Position numbers and translations under genes: made by a program
Notes under the pieces: model-generated
The model's database searches: none
The model's input: only the letters and a program-made list of their open reading frames with translations
What the model was told of the DNA's origin: nothing
From: CADCVT01 sp036389485
GTDB lineage: Bacteria; Actinomycetota; Thermoleophilia; Solirubrobacterales; Solirubrobacteraceae
Assembly (NCBI GenBank): GCA_036389485.1
Contig: DASVPR010000029.1
Location: 1-64,000, forward strand
Direction of reading: 5' to 3'
Length of the DNA stretch: 64,000 nt
Shown: positions 9,598 through 17,793 of the stretch, in pieces
Position numbering within the stretch: position 1 is the first letter of the stretch
How the letters are laid out: every line of letters begins with the position of its first letter

Positions 9598-10146
9598 TCA
9601 GTCCCCCGCGGCGTAGACGTGCAGGCGCAGCACCTCGATCCGGCCCTTCTTCACGATCGCCTCGATCGTCGGGATCCGGCCCGGCTCCTCGCCGAGCGCG
9701 TAGAAGGCGGTCATCACGACCCAGACGTCGTCCTCGAACTTCGCGTTCGGGTACTTCTCCTTGATCGTCGACGAGGGGTCGCCGACGCGCAGGTCGCGCT
9801 GCGTGCGGAAGCGGCGCGAGCGGATCGTCGCCTGCTGGAGGCGCCCGGTCTCGGCGCCGCACGGGTCGGCGCCGCCGAAGTTCGCGAAGATCGCGCGGAG
9901 CTTGAGCGGGCCCCATTCGACCCGGCACGCCTCCGAGTTGGAGGTGCCGATCGGGGCGATCCTCGTCGCGGGCCCGAACGCCGCGGTGGCGTCCATCACC
10001 CGGCCGCCGTTCGCGCCCTGGGTCCTCATGGTGCCGATGCGGGTGATCCGGCCCTCCTTGGTGCGGATCGTCATGGCGGCGGAGGCTTCGGAGGCGCCGG
10101 CGAGCAGGACGGCGGCGGCGGCGAGGGGCGCGAGCAGACGAGGCAT
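9598..10146 (-). CDS. Secreted protein of unknown function
   Basis: The 182-aa product has a signal peptide (MPRLLAPLAAAAVLLAGASEASA). A predicted beta-rich mature part follows, containing two Cys (EACRVEW, ADPCGAE) that could form a disulfide, and the segment RVGDPSSTIKEKYPNA resembles the 'GDs...v...yP' turn of secreted repeat proteins. I recognise no catalytic motif. The ATG at 10146 is chosen because it gives a proper signal peptide; the longer frame upstream is antisense of the GNAT gene. It is divergent from that acetyltransferase (21-bp gap). Confidence 0.75.
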   Translation of the reverse strand: MPRLLAPLAAAAVLLAGASEASAAMTIRTKEGRITRIGTMRTQGANGGRVMDATAAFGPATRIAPIGTSNSEACRVEWGPLKLRAIFANFGGADPCGAETGRLQQATIRSRRFRTQRDLRVGDPSSTIKEKYPNAKFEDDVWVVMTAFYALGEEPGRIPTIEAIVKKGRIEVLRLHVYAAGD

Positions 10147-10167
10147 CGCGCGACCGTACCCGACAGG

Positions 10168-10611
10168 ATGCGCGCCGTGCACGGCTTCGAGATCACCACC
10201 GACCCGGCCCGCATCGACGTCGCCGCCGTCCACGCGTTCCTCACCCGCTCGTACTGGTCGCCCGGCATCGGGCGTGAGACGGTCGATCGCGCGATCGCCA
10301 ACTCGCTGCCGTTCAGCCTGCTCGCGCCCGGCGGCGCGCAGGCCGGCTTCGCGCGCGCGATCACCGATCGCGCGACGTACGCGTACCTCGCCGACGTCTA
10401 CGTGATCGAGGAGCACCGCGGGCGCGGGCTCGGCGTCTGGCTGGTGGAGACGGTGCTCGCCCACCCGGACCTCCAGGGGCTGCGGCGCTTCGCCCTTGCC
10501 ACCGCCGACGCGCACGGCGTCTACGCCCGGTTCGGCTTCGGGCCGCCGCGCGACCCCGGGATGCACATGTTCAGGGAAGCCGCGCCCGGTACAGACGAAC
10601 CGGGTCGGTGA
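10168..10611 (+). CDS. GNAT-family N-acetyltransferase
   Basis: The 147-aa protein has the acetyl-CoA pyrophosphate loop HRGRGLG at 83-89 (R-x-x-G-x-G pattern) after the beta strand YLADVYVIEE. The C-terminal LATADAHGVYARFGF segment is typical of single-domain GNATs of the YjcF/ElaA kind. It acetylates an amine on a small molecule or protein; the acceptor is not readable. The ATG at 10168 follows a short acagg site. The 3' end overlaps the convergent adenylate cyclase gene by about 40 bp. Confidence 0.88.
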   Translation: MRAVHGFEITTDPARIDVAAVHAFLTRSYWSPGIGRETVDRAIANSLPFSLLAPGGAQAGFARAITDRATYAYLADVYVIEEHRGRGLGVWLVETVLAHPDLQGLRRFALATADAHGVYARFGFGPPRDPGMHMFREAAPGTDEPGR

Positions 10612-11614
10612 TCCCCTTCAGGCGCCGCGAGCCGGCGCTCGACCAGACGAAGGCGTCGCGCGTGCCGTCACGCACCGGCCGCGTCGCCAGCACGCTGCCC
10701 GGCCGCGCGACGCCGGTCACCCGGCTCGCCAGGTTCACCGGCGCGCCGAGCCAGTCGCCGTAGTGGCGGACCGCGATCCCGCGCGCCACGCCGACGCGCA
10801 GCGGCAGCGCCACCTCGGTCGACGCCAGGTCGAGCGCCGCGCGCACGAGCCCCGCGGGCTCGGTCGAGACGAGCATCGCGGCGTCGCCGATCATCTTCAC
10901 GAGCCGCACGGGAGGGCGCGCGGCGTCGACCGCGGCGTCGGTGAGCCGCTCGCCCGCGCCGCTGAGCTCGGCCGGGTCCACCGACTCGCCGAACCGCGTG
11001 AACCCGACGAGGTCGGCGAAGCAGACGGTCAGGTCGCAGGCGCCCTCGACGCGGCCGGTGGCCAGCTCGCTCTCGTAGAGGACGTCGGCGCGGACCTGCT
11101 CGGTCAGGTGGCGCTGCAGGACGAACGACAGCATCGGCGTCAGCAGCGGCACGAGTTGCTCCGCGGCCTCGGCGAACCGCAGGCCGGCGGTGTGCTCGGT
11201 GTCGCCCGGCTGCAGCAGCGCGTCCCCCGCCGCCATCCGCACGGTCTCGGCGAGGCTCGCCATCCCCTGCCCGAGCACCTGGCTGATGCGGGTGAGCGCC
11301 TCGTCGCCGATGCCGCCAGAGCGGAACTGGGCCGCCAGCCGCGCGGCCTCGAGGTCGGCGTCGCGGTAGACGACCTCGTCGTCGCCGGCATCGGCGAACC
11401 CCAGCGCGCGCCACAGGCGGCGCAGGACCTCGAGGTCGAGGCCCGTCTCCTCGGCGATCTTCCGCGCCGACCAGCGCACCTCGTCGCGCTGGAGCACGCG
11501 GTCGACGAGCAGCAGTCCGAGCCGGCCCTGCTCCGCCGCCGCCTCGATCTCCTGGTCCGAGAAGCCGGCCGCCCGCAGGTCCTCGATCAGCGCCCGCCGC
11601 TCGTCGTCGCTCAC
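10571..11614 (-). CDS. Class III adenylate cyclase with N-terminal regulatory domain (Rv1264-like)
   Basis: The 347-aa soluble protein has an all-helical N-terminal region (1-185) like the autoinhibitory domain of mycobacterial Rv1264/Rv2212 cyclases, then a class III catalytic domain. The metal aspartates are D201 (CFADLVGFT) and D244 (KMIGDAAM), and the adenine-selecting Lys is present at K240. APVNLASRVTG supplies the Asn/Arg transition-state pair. It should make cAMP. In Rv1264 the N-terminal domain senses pH; that role here is inferred by homology only. A distant second cyclase and a cNMP-binding effector lie at 57.7-60.5 kb. Confidence 0.9.
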   Translation of the reverse strand: MSDDERRALIEDLRAAGFSDQEIEAAAEQGRLGLLLVDRVLQRDEVRWSARKIAEETGLDLEVLRRLWRALGFADAGDDEVVYRDADLEAARLAAQFRSGGIGDEALTRISQVLGQGMASLAETVRMAAGDALLQPGDTEHTAGLRFAEAAEQLVPLLTPMLSFVLQRHLTEQVRADVLYESELATGRVEGACDLTVCFADLVGFTRFGESVDPAELSGAGERLTDAAVDAARPPVRLVKMIGDAAMLVSTEPAGLVRAALDLASTEVALPLRVGVARGIAVRHYGDWLGAPVNLASRVTGVARPGSVLATRPVRDGTRDAFVWSSAGSRRLKGITDPVRLYRARLP

Positions 11615-11624
11615 ACGGGCATCC

Positions 11625-12605
11625 TCACGCGCGCGGAGGCGCGGTGTGTGAGAGGGCGCGCACGACCTCCGCCGCGGGGACCGCGCGAGCGAGCGCGTGA
11701 CGCTCTCCGGCCCAGAGGTTCACGACGCTCTCGTCCCCGGCGGCACGGCCCTCGGCGCGCAGCGGCGCCGTCGCGTGGTGGAGCTCGGGGTACGCGGAGG
11801 GCGCGACCGCCGAGTGCTCCTCCATGAACCGGTTGACGATCCCGCGCGCCAGCCGCCCCGTGAAGGCGCGGGTCAGCGCGGTGGGCCGGTCGGAGGCGAC
11901 CGCCCGGCGTACGACCTCAGCCGTCCCCGCCTGCGGGCACAGCAGGAACGCCGTCCCCGCCTGCACCGCCGCGGCGCCGGCCTCCAGGGCGGCCGCCGTG
12001 TCCTCCGCGGTGGCGATCCCGCCCGCGGCGATCCGCGGGACCGGCAGCCCCGCCGTCGCGCGCAGCAGCTCGAGCAGCGGCAGCGGCGCGTCGTCGTCGT
12101 CGGCGAACGACCCGCGGTGCCCGCCGGCCTCAGCGCCCTGCACCACCACGGCGTCCGCGCCCGCCTCGACGGCCTGCAGCGCCTCGGCCGGGCGCGTCAC
12201 CGTGACCCAGGTCTCGCACGGCAGCGACGCGAGCACCGCCGACGACGGGCAGCCGAACGTGAAGGAGACGACGGCGGGGGGCTCCGCGCGCAGCAGCGCG
12301 AGCTTCTGCTCCCACTCGTCGTCGTCCCAGCGCGGCTCGCCGGCGCCCGGGCCCAGACGCGCGACGTAGGACGAGACATCGAGCTGCGACGGCTCGCCCG
12401 GCACGAAGAGGTTGACGCCGAACGGCCGCGCCGTGAGCGACCGCACCGCCGCGAGGCGCGCGGCCGCGTCGTCGGGCGGGAGGTAGCCGAAGGCGAGGAA
12501 CCCGAGCCCGCCCGCCTCGCAGACCGCGGCGGTCAGCTCCGGCGTCGAGGGCCCGCCCGCGAGCGGCGCGAGGACGATCGGCGTCGCGATCTCCTCGAGG
12601 ACCAC
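11625..12605 (-). CDS. Nitronate monooxygenase-like flavoprotein
   Basis: The 326-aa TIM-barrel protein shows the 2-nitropropane dioxygenase pattern: PIVLAPLAGG at the N-terminus, GVNLFVPG, the FMN phosphate segment DAVVVQGAEAGGHRGSF, then IAAGGIATAEDTAAAL and GTAFLLCPQA. These bind FMN; the family oxidises alkyl nitronates (propionate-3-nitronate). The GGHRG His is the likely catalytic base. It sits 10 bp before the adenylate cyclase gene on the same strand and may share its message. Function is assigned from family only. Confidence 0.9.
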   Translation of the reverse strand: MVLEEIATPIVLAPLAGGPSTPELTAAVCEAGGLGFLAFGYLPPDDAAARLAAVRSLTARPFGVNLFVPGEPSQLDVSSYVARLGPGAGEPRWDDDEWEQKLALLRAEPPAVVSFTFGCPSSAVLASLPCETWVTVTRPAEALQAVEAGADAVVVQGAEAGGHRGSFADDDDAPLPLLELLRATAGLPVPRIAAGGIATAEDTAAALEAGAAAVQAGTAFLLCPQAGTAEVVRRAVASDRPTALTRAFTGRLARGIVNRFMEEHSAVAPSAYPELHHATAPLRAEGRAAGDESVVNLWAGERHALARAVPAAEVVRALSHTAPPRA

Positions 12606-12611
12606 GACCGC

Positions 12612-13631
12612 CTACTTCGCGAAGTCGCGGTCGATGGCGGCCATGACCGTGTCCGCCGCCAGCTCCGCCCCGCGGTCGTTGAGATGGATCCCGTCGGACT
12701 CGCGGACGATCGTGTCCTCGCCGTCGACCTCCATCGACGCGCGGTACCGGAAGCCCGGCGTGAAGATCGGGACCATGTCGAGGACGCGCACCTGCGCGCG
12801 GTACGGCGCGGCCGCCGCGAAGATGCCGGCGTCGACCGCCCGCGCGATCTTCGCCCGCTCGCCGTCGCGCGGGGTCATCACCGTCAGCCAGTAGACGCGT
12901 GCCGCGCCGTCGCGCCGATAGGTCTCCATCATCGTCCGGACACGCGTGGCATAGAGCGCGGCCCAGTCGGTGCCGCAGCACTCGACGTCCTTGCCGTCCG
13001 GCCCCGGGATCGGGAAGCCCTCGTTCGCGCCGATGAACATCACGACTGCGTCGGGCTGCTCGTCTTTCACCTGCTTGGTCGAGAGCTTGGCCCAGTCGAC
13101 GAGCCCGATCGCGTCCTTCGAGATGCCAGTGCCGATGTGCGGGTCGCGGACGACCTCGACGTCGCGGTCGGCCAGCCGCCGCGCCAGCTCCGCGTCGAGC
13201 GGCATCGCCAGTGAGTCGCCGGTGACGAGCAGCTTCTTCAGCGGCAGCGGCCGGGCCGGCTCCCCCAGCGCGGTGGGATCGAACGCGTCGGGCGTCACGG
13301 GCGGGACGCCGCCCTGCTGGTTCTCCTGGGCCGCGGCCGTGAAGCCGCCGCCCTCGCCGAGGTCCTCGTCGGTCGACAGCCACGCCGTGGCCTCGTCGGC
13401 GACCTCGTGCAGCGGGATGACGTCGCCCAGCGCGCCCGCCGGCTCGCCTACGGCGAGCACCAGCGTGCGGTCCAGCCCCGGGTCCATCTGCTCGCCCGCC
13501 TCGCGGATCCCCGGCCCGCTCGTGACGAACAGCAGCAGGCAGACGAGGCCGATCGCCTTCAGCAGCTGGCGGACGTCGAAGCGCCGGGCCTTCGTCAGGT
13601 CGATGAGGGTGCGGGGCGGATCGTCGGCCAT
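12612..13631 (-). CDS. SGNH/DUF459-type membrane-anchored hydrolase or acyltransferase
   Basis: The 339-aa protein has one N-terminal TM anchor (about 24-38) and an extracytoplasmic SGNH domain. The nucleophile is S140 in LLVTGDSLAM. The oxyanion Asn is in FIGANEG (~201-205), and the Asp/His pair is D313/H316 in SDGIHLN. The HIGTGISK and CCGTDW segments mark the DUF459 subgroup. Its stop-to-start gap to the MBOAT gene is 3 bp. By analogy with AlgI/AlgJ-AlgX and PatA/PatB pairs, it probably accepts the acyl group moved by that membrane protein and transfers it to a surface polymer. Acyl removal is the alternative. Confidence 0.82.
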   Translation of the reverse strand: MADDPPRTLIDLTKARRFDVRQLLKAIGLVCLLLFVTSGPGIREAGEQMDPGLDRTLVLAVGEPAGALGDVIPLHEVADEATAWLSTDEDLGEGGGFTAAAQENQQGGVPPVTPDAFDPTALGEPARPLPLKKLLVTGDSLAMPLDAELARRLADRDVEVVRDPHIGTGISKDAIGLVDWAKLSTKQVKDEQPDAVVMFIGANEGFPIPGPDGKDVECCGTDWAALYATRVRTMMETYRRDGAARVYWLTVMTPRDGERAKIARAVDAGIFAAAAPYRAQVRVLDMVPIFTPGFRYRASMEVDGEDTIVRESDGIHLNDRGAELAADTVMAAIDRDFAK

Positions 13632-13634
13632 GGG

Positions 13635-15026
13635 TCAGAACTGGAAGTAGATGAACGGCGGGACGCCCTGGTCCGGGATCGTCGCGCCCACGAGCAGGAT
13701 GACAACGAACAGGGTCGCCCCCAGTGCGGCCGGGCTCCACTGCTGGACGCGCAGCTGGAGCGCGTCCATCGGCTTCGGCGGTATGAGCTGCAGCCCGATC
13801 ACCAGCAGCACGAGGATCGCGGCGGGGACCGTCACCAGGGTAACCGCGCCGGGCTCGACCATCTGCGCGAAGACGTCCCCCGCGACGCCGAGGTCGCCGC
13901 TGCGGAACAGGACCCACGCGGCGCAGACGATGTGGAACGTCAGCAGCCACGCGAACCACCGCGGCAGCTGGACCTTCCCCCGGAGCAGGTGCTCCACCGC
14001 CTGCGCCGCCCCGTGGATCCCGCCCCAGATCACGAACGTCCACGCCGCGCCGTGCCACAGGCCGCCGAGGAGCATCGTCGCCATCAGGTTGCGGACGGTC
14101 TTGACCTTGCCGTGGCGGCTGCCGCCGAACGGGATGTAGAGGAAGTCTCGGAGGAACCGGCTGAGCGTGATGTGCCAGCGCCGCCAGAACTCGCGGAAGC
14201 TCGCGGCGCGGTACGGGCGGTCGAAGTTGTTCGGGAACACGAAGCCCATGAGCAGCGCCAGGCCGATCGCCATGTCCGTGTAGCCGCTGAAGTCGCAGTA
14301 GATCTGGGCGGCGTAGGCGTAGGTGGCGAAGACGACGTCCGCGCCCGAGTAGGCGCCGGGCACCGCGAACACGGGGTCGACGACCTCGCGCGCGAGGAAG
14401 TCCGCGATCGCGACCTTCTTGATCAGCCCGATCGCGATCAGCCACATCGCGGCGCCGGCGGGGATGTCCTTCGGGTCGCGCGGGGTCTCGAGCTGGGGGA
14501 GGAACTCGCGGGCGCGGACGATCGGGCCCGCCACGAGGTGCGGGAAGAAGCTCAGGTAGATCGCGAGGTCGAGGACCGGCGACGGCGTGATCAGCTCGCG
14601 CTTGACGTCGACGACGTACGAGATCGCCTGGAAGGTGAAGAAGCTGATCCCGACCGGCAGCGCGATCGTCAGCAGCGGCAGCGGCAGGCTGAGCGAGACC
14701 GACCCGAGGACGCGATCGATGTCGGTGACGAAGAACGCGTAGTACTTGAACGTGCCGAGGACGAGGAGGTCGAGGCCGACCGCGGCGCGCAGGACCCACT
14801 TCTTGCGGTTCTCGGAGTCGGTGCGGTGGATCGCGTTCGCGGCGAGCTGGTTGCCGACGATCACCGCCGAGATCAGGAAGCAGAACTTCCAGTTCGCCGA
14901 GGCGTAGAAGAGGTAGCTCACCGAGACGACGAACGGCTTCCACACCGTCGGTCGCGGCATCAGCGCCCACGACAGCGCGAGGACGACCGGGAAGAAGATG
15001 GCGAATTCGACGGTGGGGAACAGCAT
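13635..15026 (-). CDS. MBOAT-family membrane O-acyltransferase (AlgI/PatA type)
   Basis: The 463-aa polytopic protein has the MBOAT core: FREFWRRWHITLSRFLRDF carries the conserved RRWHxSLS-like motif, followed by YIPFGGSR and the catalytic His in GGLWHGAAW. About 10-11 TM helices are predicted. AlgI/PatA homologues carry acetyl groups across the membrane for O-acetylation of alginate or peptidoglycan. Here the acceptor glycan is unknown. It stands between two DUF459 SGNH genes on the same strand, the normal context for such systems. Confidence 0.92.
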   Translation of the reverse strand: MLFPTVEFAIFFPVVLALSWALMPRPTVWKPFVVSVSYLFYASANWKFCFLISAVIVGNQLAANAIHRTDSENRKKWVLRAAVGLDLLVLGTFKYYAFFVTDIDRVLGSVSLSLPLPLLTIALPVGISFFTFQAISYVVDVKRELITPSPVLDLAIYLSFFPHLVAGPIVRAREFLPQLETPRDPKDIPAGAAMWLIAIGLIKKVAIADFLAREVVDPVFAVPGAYSGADVVFATYAYAAQIYCDFSGYTDMAIGLALLMGFVFPNNFDRPYRAASFREFWRRWHITLSRFLRDFLYIPFGGSRHGKVKTVRNLMATMLLGGLWHGAAWTFVIWGGIHGAAQAVEHLLRGKVQLPRWFAWLLTFHIVCAAWVLFRSGDLGVAGDVFAQMVEPGAVTLVTVPAAILVLLVIGLQLIPPKPMDALQLRVQQWSPAALGATLFVVILLVGATIPDQGVPPFIYFQF

Positions 15027-15051
15027 GTCCAGGCGAGGCGCCCGCCGTCCC

Positions 15052-16287
15052 TCAGGGGACCACGCCGTCGCGCCGCAGCTCGCGCATCACGAGCCCGGCC
15101 GCGATCGCCGCACCGCGGACGTTGAGGTGCACGCCGTCAGCCTGGCGCACGACCCGGCCGCCGAGGGTACTGCGGAACCTTCCGCCCGGCGTGAACACGC
15201 GAGCGAGATCGACGATGCGCCCCGAGCCCTGCAGCGCCGGCTCGGCCAGGGCGAGCGCCGCGTTCACGGCGCGGAAGATGCGGGCGAAGCCGGGCTTGCG
15301 GGGCGCCGGGAGGTTCAGCCAGTAGACGCGCGCGGCGCCGCGGCGGCGGTAGCTGGCCATCATCCGCTTGACGCGCGCTGCGTAGCGCTGGATCCACTCC
15401 GCGCCGCAGCAGCTCGTGCCGCCGATGGGGAAGCCGTCGTTGGCGCCGAGGAAGACGACGGTCGCGGTCGGGTGGTCGGCGAGGGCCTGGCGGCGGGCGA
15501 GGGCGACCCAGTCGAGCTGGAAGGGCTTCGAGATGCCCGTGCTGATGTGGGCGTCGCTCTTGAGGCGGACGCCTCGCGGTTTGAGGCGGCGCTTCAGGTC
15601 GGTGTCGAGGATCTGGATCATCGAGTCGCCGGTGGCCAGCACGGTCATCCGGCCGCGCCGGACCTCGACGGTCTTCGTTAGTCGCTGCCCCCACGGCGCG
15701 GTCGCGGTCACGGTCTTGATGCCCCGGCGGCCGGTCCTCACGCGGACGTTCACGGTGCGGCGGCCGGGGCGGATGCGCGCGGTGCGGCAGGTGCGGCCGA
15801 GGCAGACGCGCGCCGTGACGTCGCCGAGGCGCCAGTGGTCGCGGACGCGGACGATGAGCCTCTTGCCCGCCTTCGGGGAGAAGGGCGTCGTCGCGATCGC
15901 GAGGCGGTCGCGGCAGGTCGGCGTGCGGACCTCGGCCGTCGCGGTCTCGGTGCCGTCGGAGGCGACGAAGGTGCGCGCCGGGGCGTCGCAGCGCCACGGC
16001 ACCGCGCGGCGCTTCTCGGCGCGCTCCTCACGCAGCGGGATCGTCGCGACGGGCGTGTTCGCCTCCGTGACGGTCACCGTCGTCCCCGGCCGCCCCGTCA
16101 CCGCGAAGTCGATCCAGCCCGTGTCGCCGGTCCGCGCGTCGAGCGTCAGCGCGGAGGCGTCGACCGCCCCGAGCGCGACCCCGGCCGCGAGCGTCGCCAC
16201 CACCACGCGCAGCGCCCTCAGCGCCGCGCCACGCGGCACCACCCCGCCGCTCACCTCCGCACCGCCCGGTACCACGTCGCCGCTCAC
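15052..16287 (-). CDS. SGNH/DUF459-type secreted hydrolase or acyltransferase
   Basis: About 411 aa. An N-terminal hydrophobic segment (VVVATLAAGVALGAVDASA) is a signal or anchor. A beta-rich, Ig-like region follows with RCDAP, PTCRDR and VCLGRTCRTA (possible disulfides). The C-terminal SGNH domain has VLATGDSMIQ, FLGANDGFP, SCCGAEW and QADGVHLN. It is a paralogue of the 12612-13631 protein (shared HISTGISK and CCG segments). The GTG at 16287 overlaps the SpoIID stop (GTGA). A second GTG at 16254, one 33-bp repeat unit later, is equally possible. It is upstream of the MBOAT gene and likely serves the same acylation system. Confidence 0.8.
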   Translation of the reverse strand: MSGDVVPGGAEVSGGVVPRGAALRALRVVVATLAAGVALGAVDASALTLDARTGDTGWIDFAVTGRPGTTVTVTEANTPVATIPLREERAEKRRAVPWRCDAPARTFVASDGTETATAEVRTPTCRDRLAIATTPFSPKAGKRLIVRVRDHWRLGDVTARVCLGRTCRTARIRPGRRTVNVRVRTGRRGIKTVTATAPWGQRLTKTVEVRRGRMTVLATGDSMIQILDTDLKRRLKPRGVRLKSDAHISTGISKPFQLDWVALARRQALADHPTATVVFLGANDGFPIGGTSCCGAEWIQRYAARVKRMMASYRRRGAARVYWLNLPAPRKPGFARIFRAVNAALALAEPALQGSGRIVDLARVFTPGGRFRSTLGGRVVRQADGVHLNVRGAAIAAGLVMRELRRDGVVP

Positions 16288-16307
16288 CTCCGCGCCACCC
16301 GGAACCA
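16225..16307 (-). repeat. Imperfect 33-bp tandem repeat over a stop/start junction
   Basis: Units 16225-16257 and 16258-16290 are 33 bp each and differ at a few positions; part of a third begins at 16291. In the SGNH frame each unit encodes VPGGAEVSGxV. Each of the first two contains a GTGA overlap, so the start of the SGNH gene has been copied. This explains the two candidate starts of that gene. Confidence 0.75.
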
Positions 16308-17405
16308 GGTGGACCTCAGATCGAGGCGGTCGCGGATCGCGGCGCCGGAGACCGTTCGCGCGCCCTTCGTCCCGCGCACCTCGACCTCGACGGCGCGCGG
16401 GGAGACGCCGCGCTTCGTGACGCGGATCGCTCTCAGCCGCCCGCGGACGATCCCGCGCAGCCGGCGCTGCATCTGCTTCTGCGTGAACCGCTCCGTCCAG
16501 CGGTGGTAGGGCGAGATGCGATCGGTCGGGTCCTGGACGGCGCGCAGGTACGGCACCGCCGCGCCGCCCGGGAAGCCGTACTCGACGCTCTCGGTCTGGC
16601 CGCCGGAGGTCGAGTGGTAGTAGGTCGTCGCGACCGCGCCGCGGTAGGTGAGGACCTCGCCGGCGGTGCCGTTCACGGCGCGGTTCGTGCGGGCGGTCTC
16701 GCCGGCGATGCCGCGGTAGACCTGCGAGCGCGTGTCGGGGTACTGGTCGAAGAGGTCGCCGCCGGCGTCGGTCGTCAGCGCGTAGCTGCGGGCGACGACG
16801 GCCTGGGCCTTCAGCGCCTCGAGGTCCCACGACGCGGGCATCTCGCCCGCGACGACGCCGCGGACGTAGGCGTCGATCGGCAGCGCGTTCACCGCGGCGA
16901 GCCCGCGCGGCCCGGCCGGGCTGATCTCGACGCTCGTGCGGTAGCGCCCGTCGCGCACGCCGTTGAGCTGGCGGCCGTAGAGGCGAACGCCGTCGGCGTG
17001 CGCGCGCACGACGAGCGGGGCGTCGAACGTCCCGACGCCCTTCACGCGGACGCGCCGGCCGGCCAGGCGCGTCGCGACGTAGCGCCGGTCGGGCCGCGCC
17101 GCCTTCGTCGCGATCCGGACCGCCCCGCTGAAGGTGACCCGGCTCGCCCGCTCGCGGAGCAGGACACGGATGGTGCGGCCGCCGACGTTGTCCACTCGCG
17201 CGCCGCGGTAGTACTGCGCGAGGATGCGCCGGTAGCCGGCGCCGTTCTGCGCCATCCCGTACGCGCCGAACTGGCTGAACCCGACGCCGTGCCCGAACCC
17301 CGCGCCCGCGACGGTCCAGTCCGCGGCGCTCGCCGGCTGCGCGACGACCAGCATCGACACGAGGATGGGGATGAGCGCCCGTCGCACGGGCCGGAACTCT
17401 GGCAA
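16284..17405 (-). CDS. SpoIID/LytB-domain secreted protein
   Basis: The 373-aa protein has a signal peptide (ending ASAADW) and a full SpoIID/LytB domain: GFGHGVGFSQFGAYGMA, then ALPIDAYVRGVVAGEMPASW, LKAQAVVARSYAL, YRGIAGE and ATTYYHSTSGGQTE. In Bacillus SpoIID is a lytic transglycosylase acting on denuded glycan strands; in non-sporulating actinobacteria members are wall-associated. The catalytic Glu of the GEMP segment is present. It overlaps the downstream SGNH gene by 4 bp, so the two are probably translated together, linking glycan cleavage with acyl modification. Confidence 0.88.
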   Translation of the reverse strand: MPEFRPVRRALIPILVSMLVVAQPASAADWTVAGAGFGHGVGFSQFGAYGMAQNGAGYRRILAQYYRGARVDNVGGRTIRVLLRERASRVTFSGAVRIATKAARPDRRYVATRLAGRRVRVKGVGTFDAPLVVRAHADGVRLYGRQLNGVRDGRYRTSVEISPAGPRGLAAVNALPIDAYVRGVVAGEMPASWDLEALKAQAVVARSYALTTDAGGDLFDQYPDTRSQVYRGIAGETARTNRAVNGTAGEVLTYRGAVATTYYHSTSGGQTESVEYGFPGGAAVPYLRAVQDPTDRISPYHRWTERFTQKQMQRRLRGIVRGRLRAIRVTKRGVSPRAVEVEVRGTKGARTVSGAAIRDRLDLRSTWFRVARR

Positions 17406-17438
17406 ACGGGGCGGCCCGGGCGGCTACGATGGCGCGCC

Positions 17439-17786
17439 ATGCTCCGCGTTGCCCTGCTCGCCGCGCTCGGCGCGGCCCTGCTGCTCGCTCTGCCCGCCGC
17501 CTCGCCGGCGCGCGGCTGCAGCGTGAAGGGGAAGGAGCGGAAGCTCGGAGCGACGTACGTCACGTCGGTGAGCGCGAGCGGGATCAGCTGCTCCGGCGCG
17601 CTCGACGTGGTGCGGGCGTACCACCGCTGCCGGCACAGGCGCGGCGGCGCCGACGGCCGGTGCCCGCGGTTCAACGGCTGGCGCTGCAGGGAGAGCCGGG
17701 TCTCGTCGCCGACGCAGTACGACAGCCGCGCGACGTGCCGCAAGGGCGGGCGCCGCGTCGTCCAGCGGTACACGCAGAACACGTAG
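17439..17786 (+). CDS. Small Cys-rich secreted protein
   Basis: The 115-aa product has a clear signal peptide (MLRVALLAALGAALLLALPAASPARG) and a mature part with six Cys and many Arg/Lys. The ISCSGALDVVRAYHRC and GWRCRES spacing suggests a compact disulfide-bonded fold with a helix. Similar small secreted domains of unknown function occur in Thermoleophilia. The ATG at 17439 is the only one giving a signal peptide. It is divergent from the SpoIID gene and 7 bp upstream of the SGNH lipoprotein gene, so it is probably part of the same envelope cluster. Confidence 0.7.
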   Translation: MLRVALLAALGAALLLALPAASPARGCSVKGKERKLGATYVTSVSASGISCSGALDVVRAYHRCRHRRGGADGRCPRFNGWRCRESRVSSPTQYDSRATCRKGGRRVVQRYTQNT

Positions 17787-17793
17787 GAGCGCG

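Noticed and set aside
13407..15125. Plus-strand frame of 572 codons opposite the MBOAT gene
   Set aside because: Same shadow effect; the MBOAT motifs are on the minus strand.
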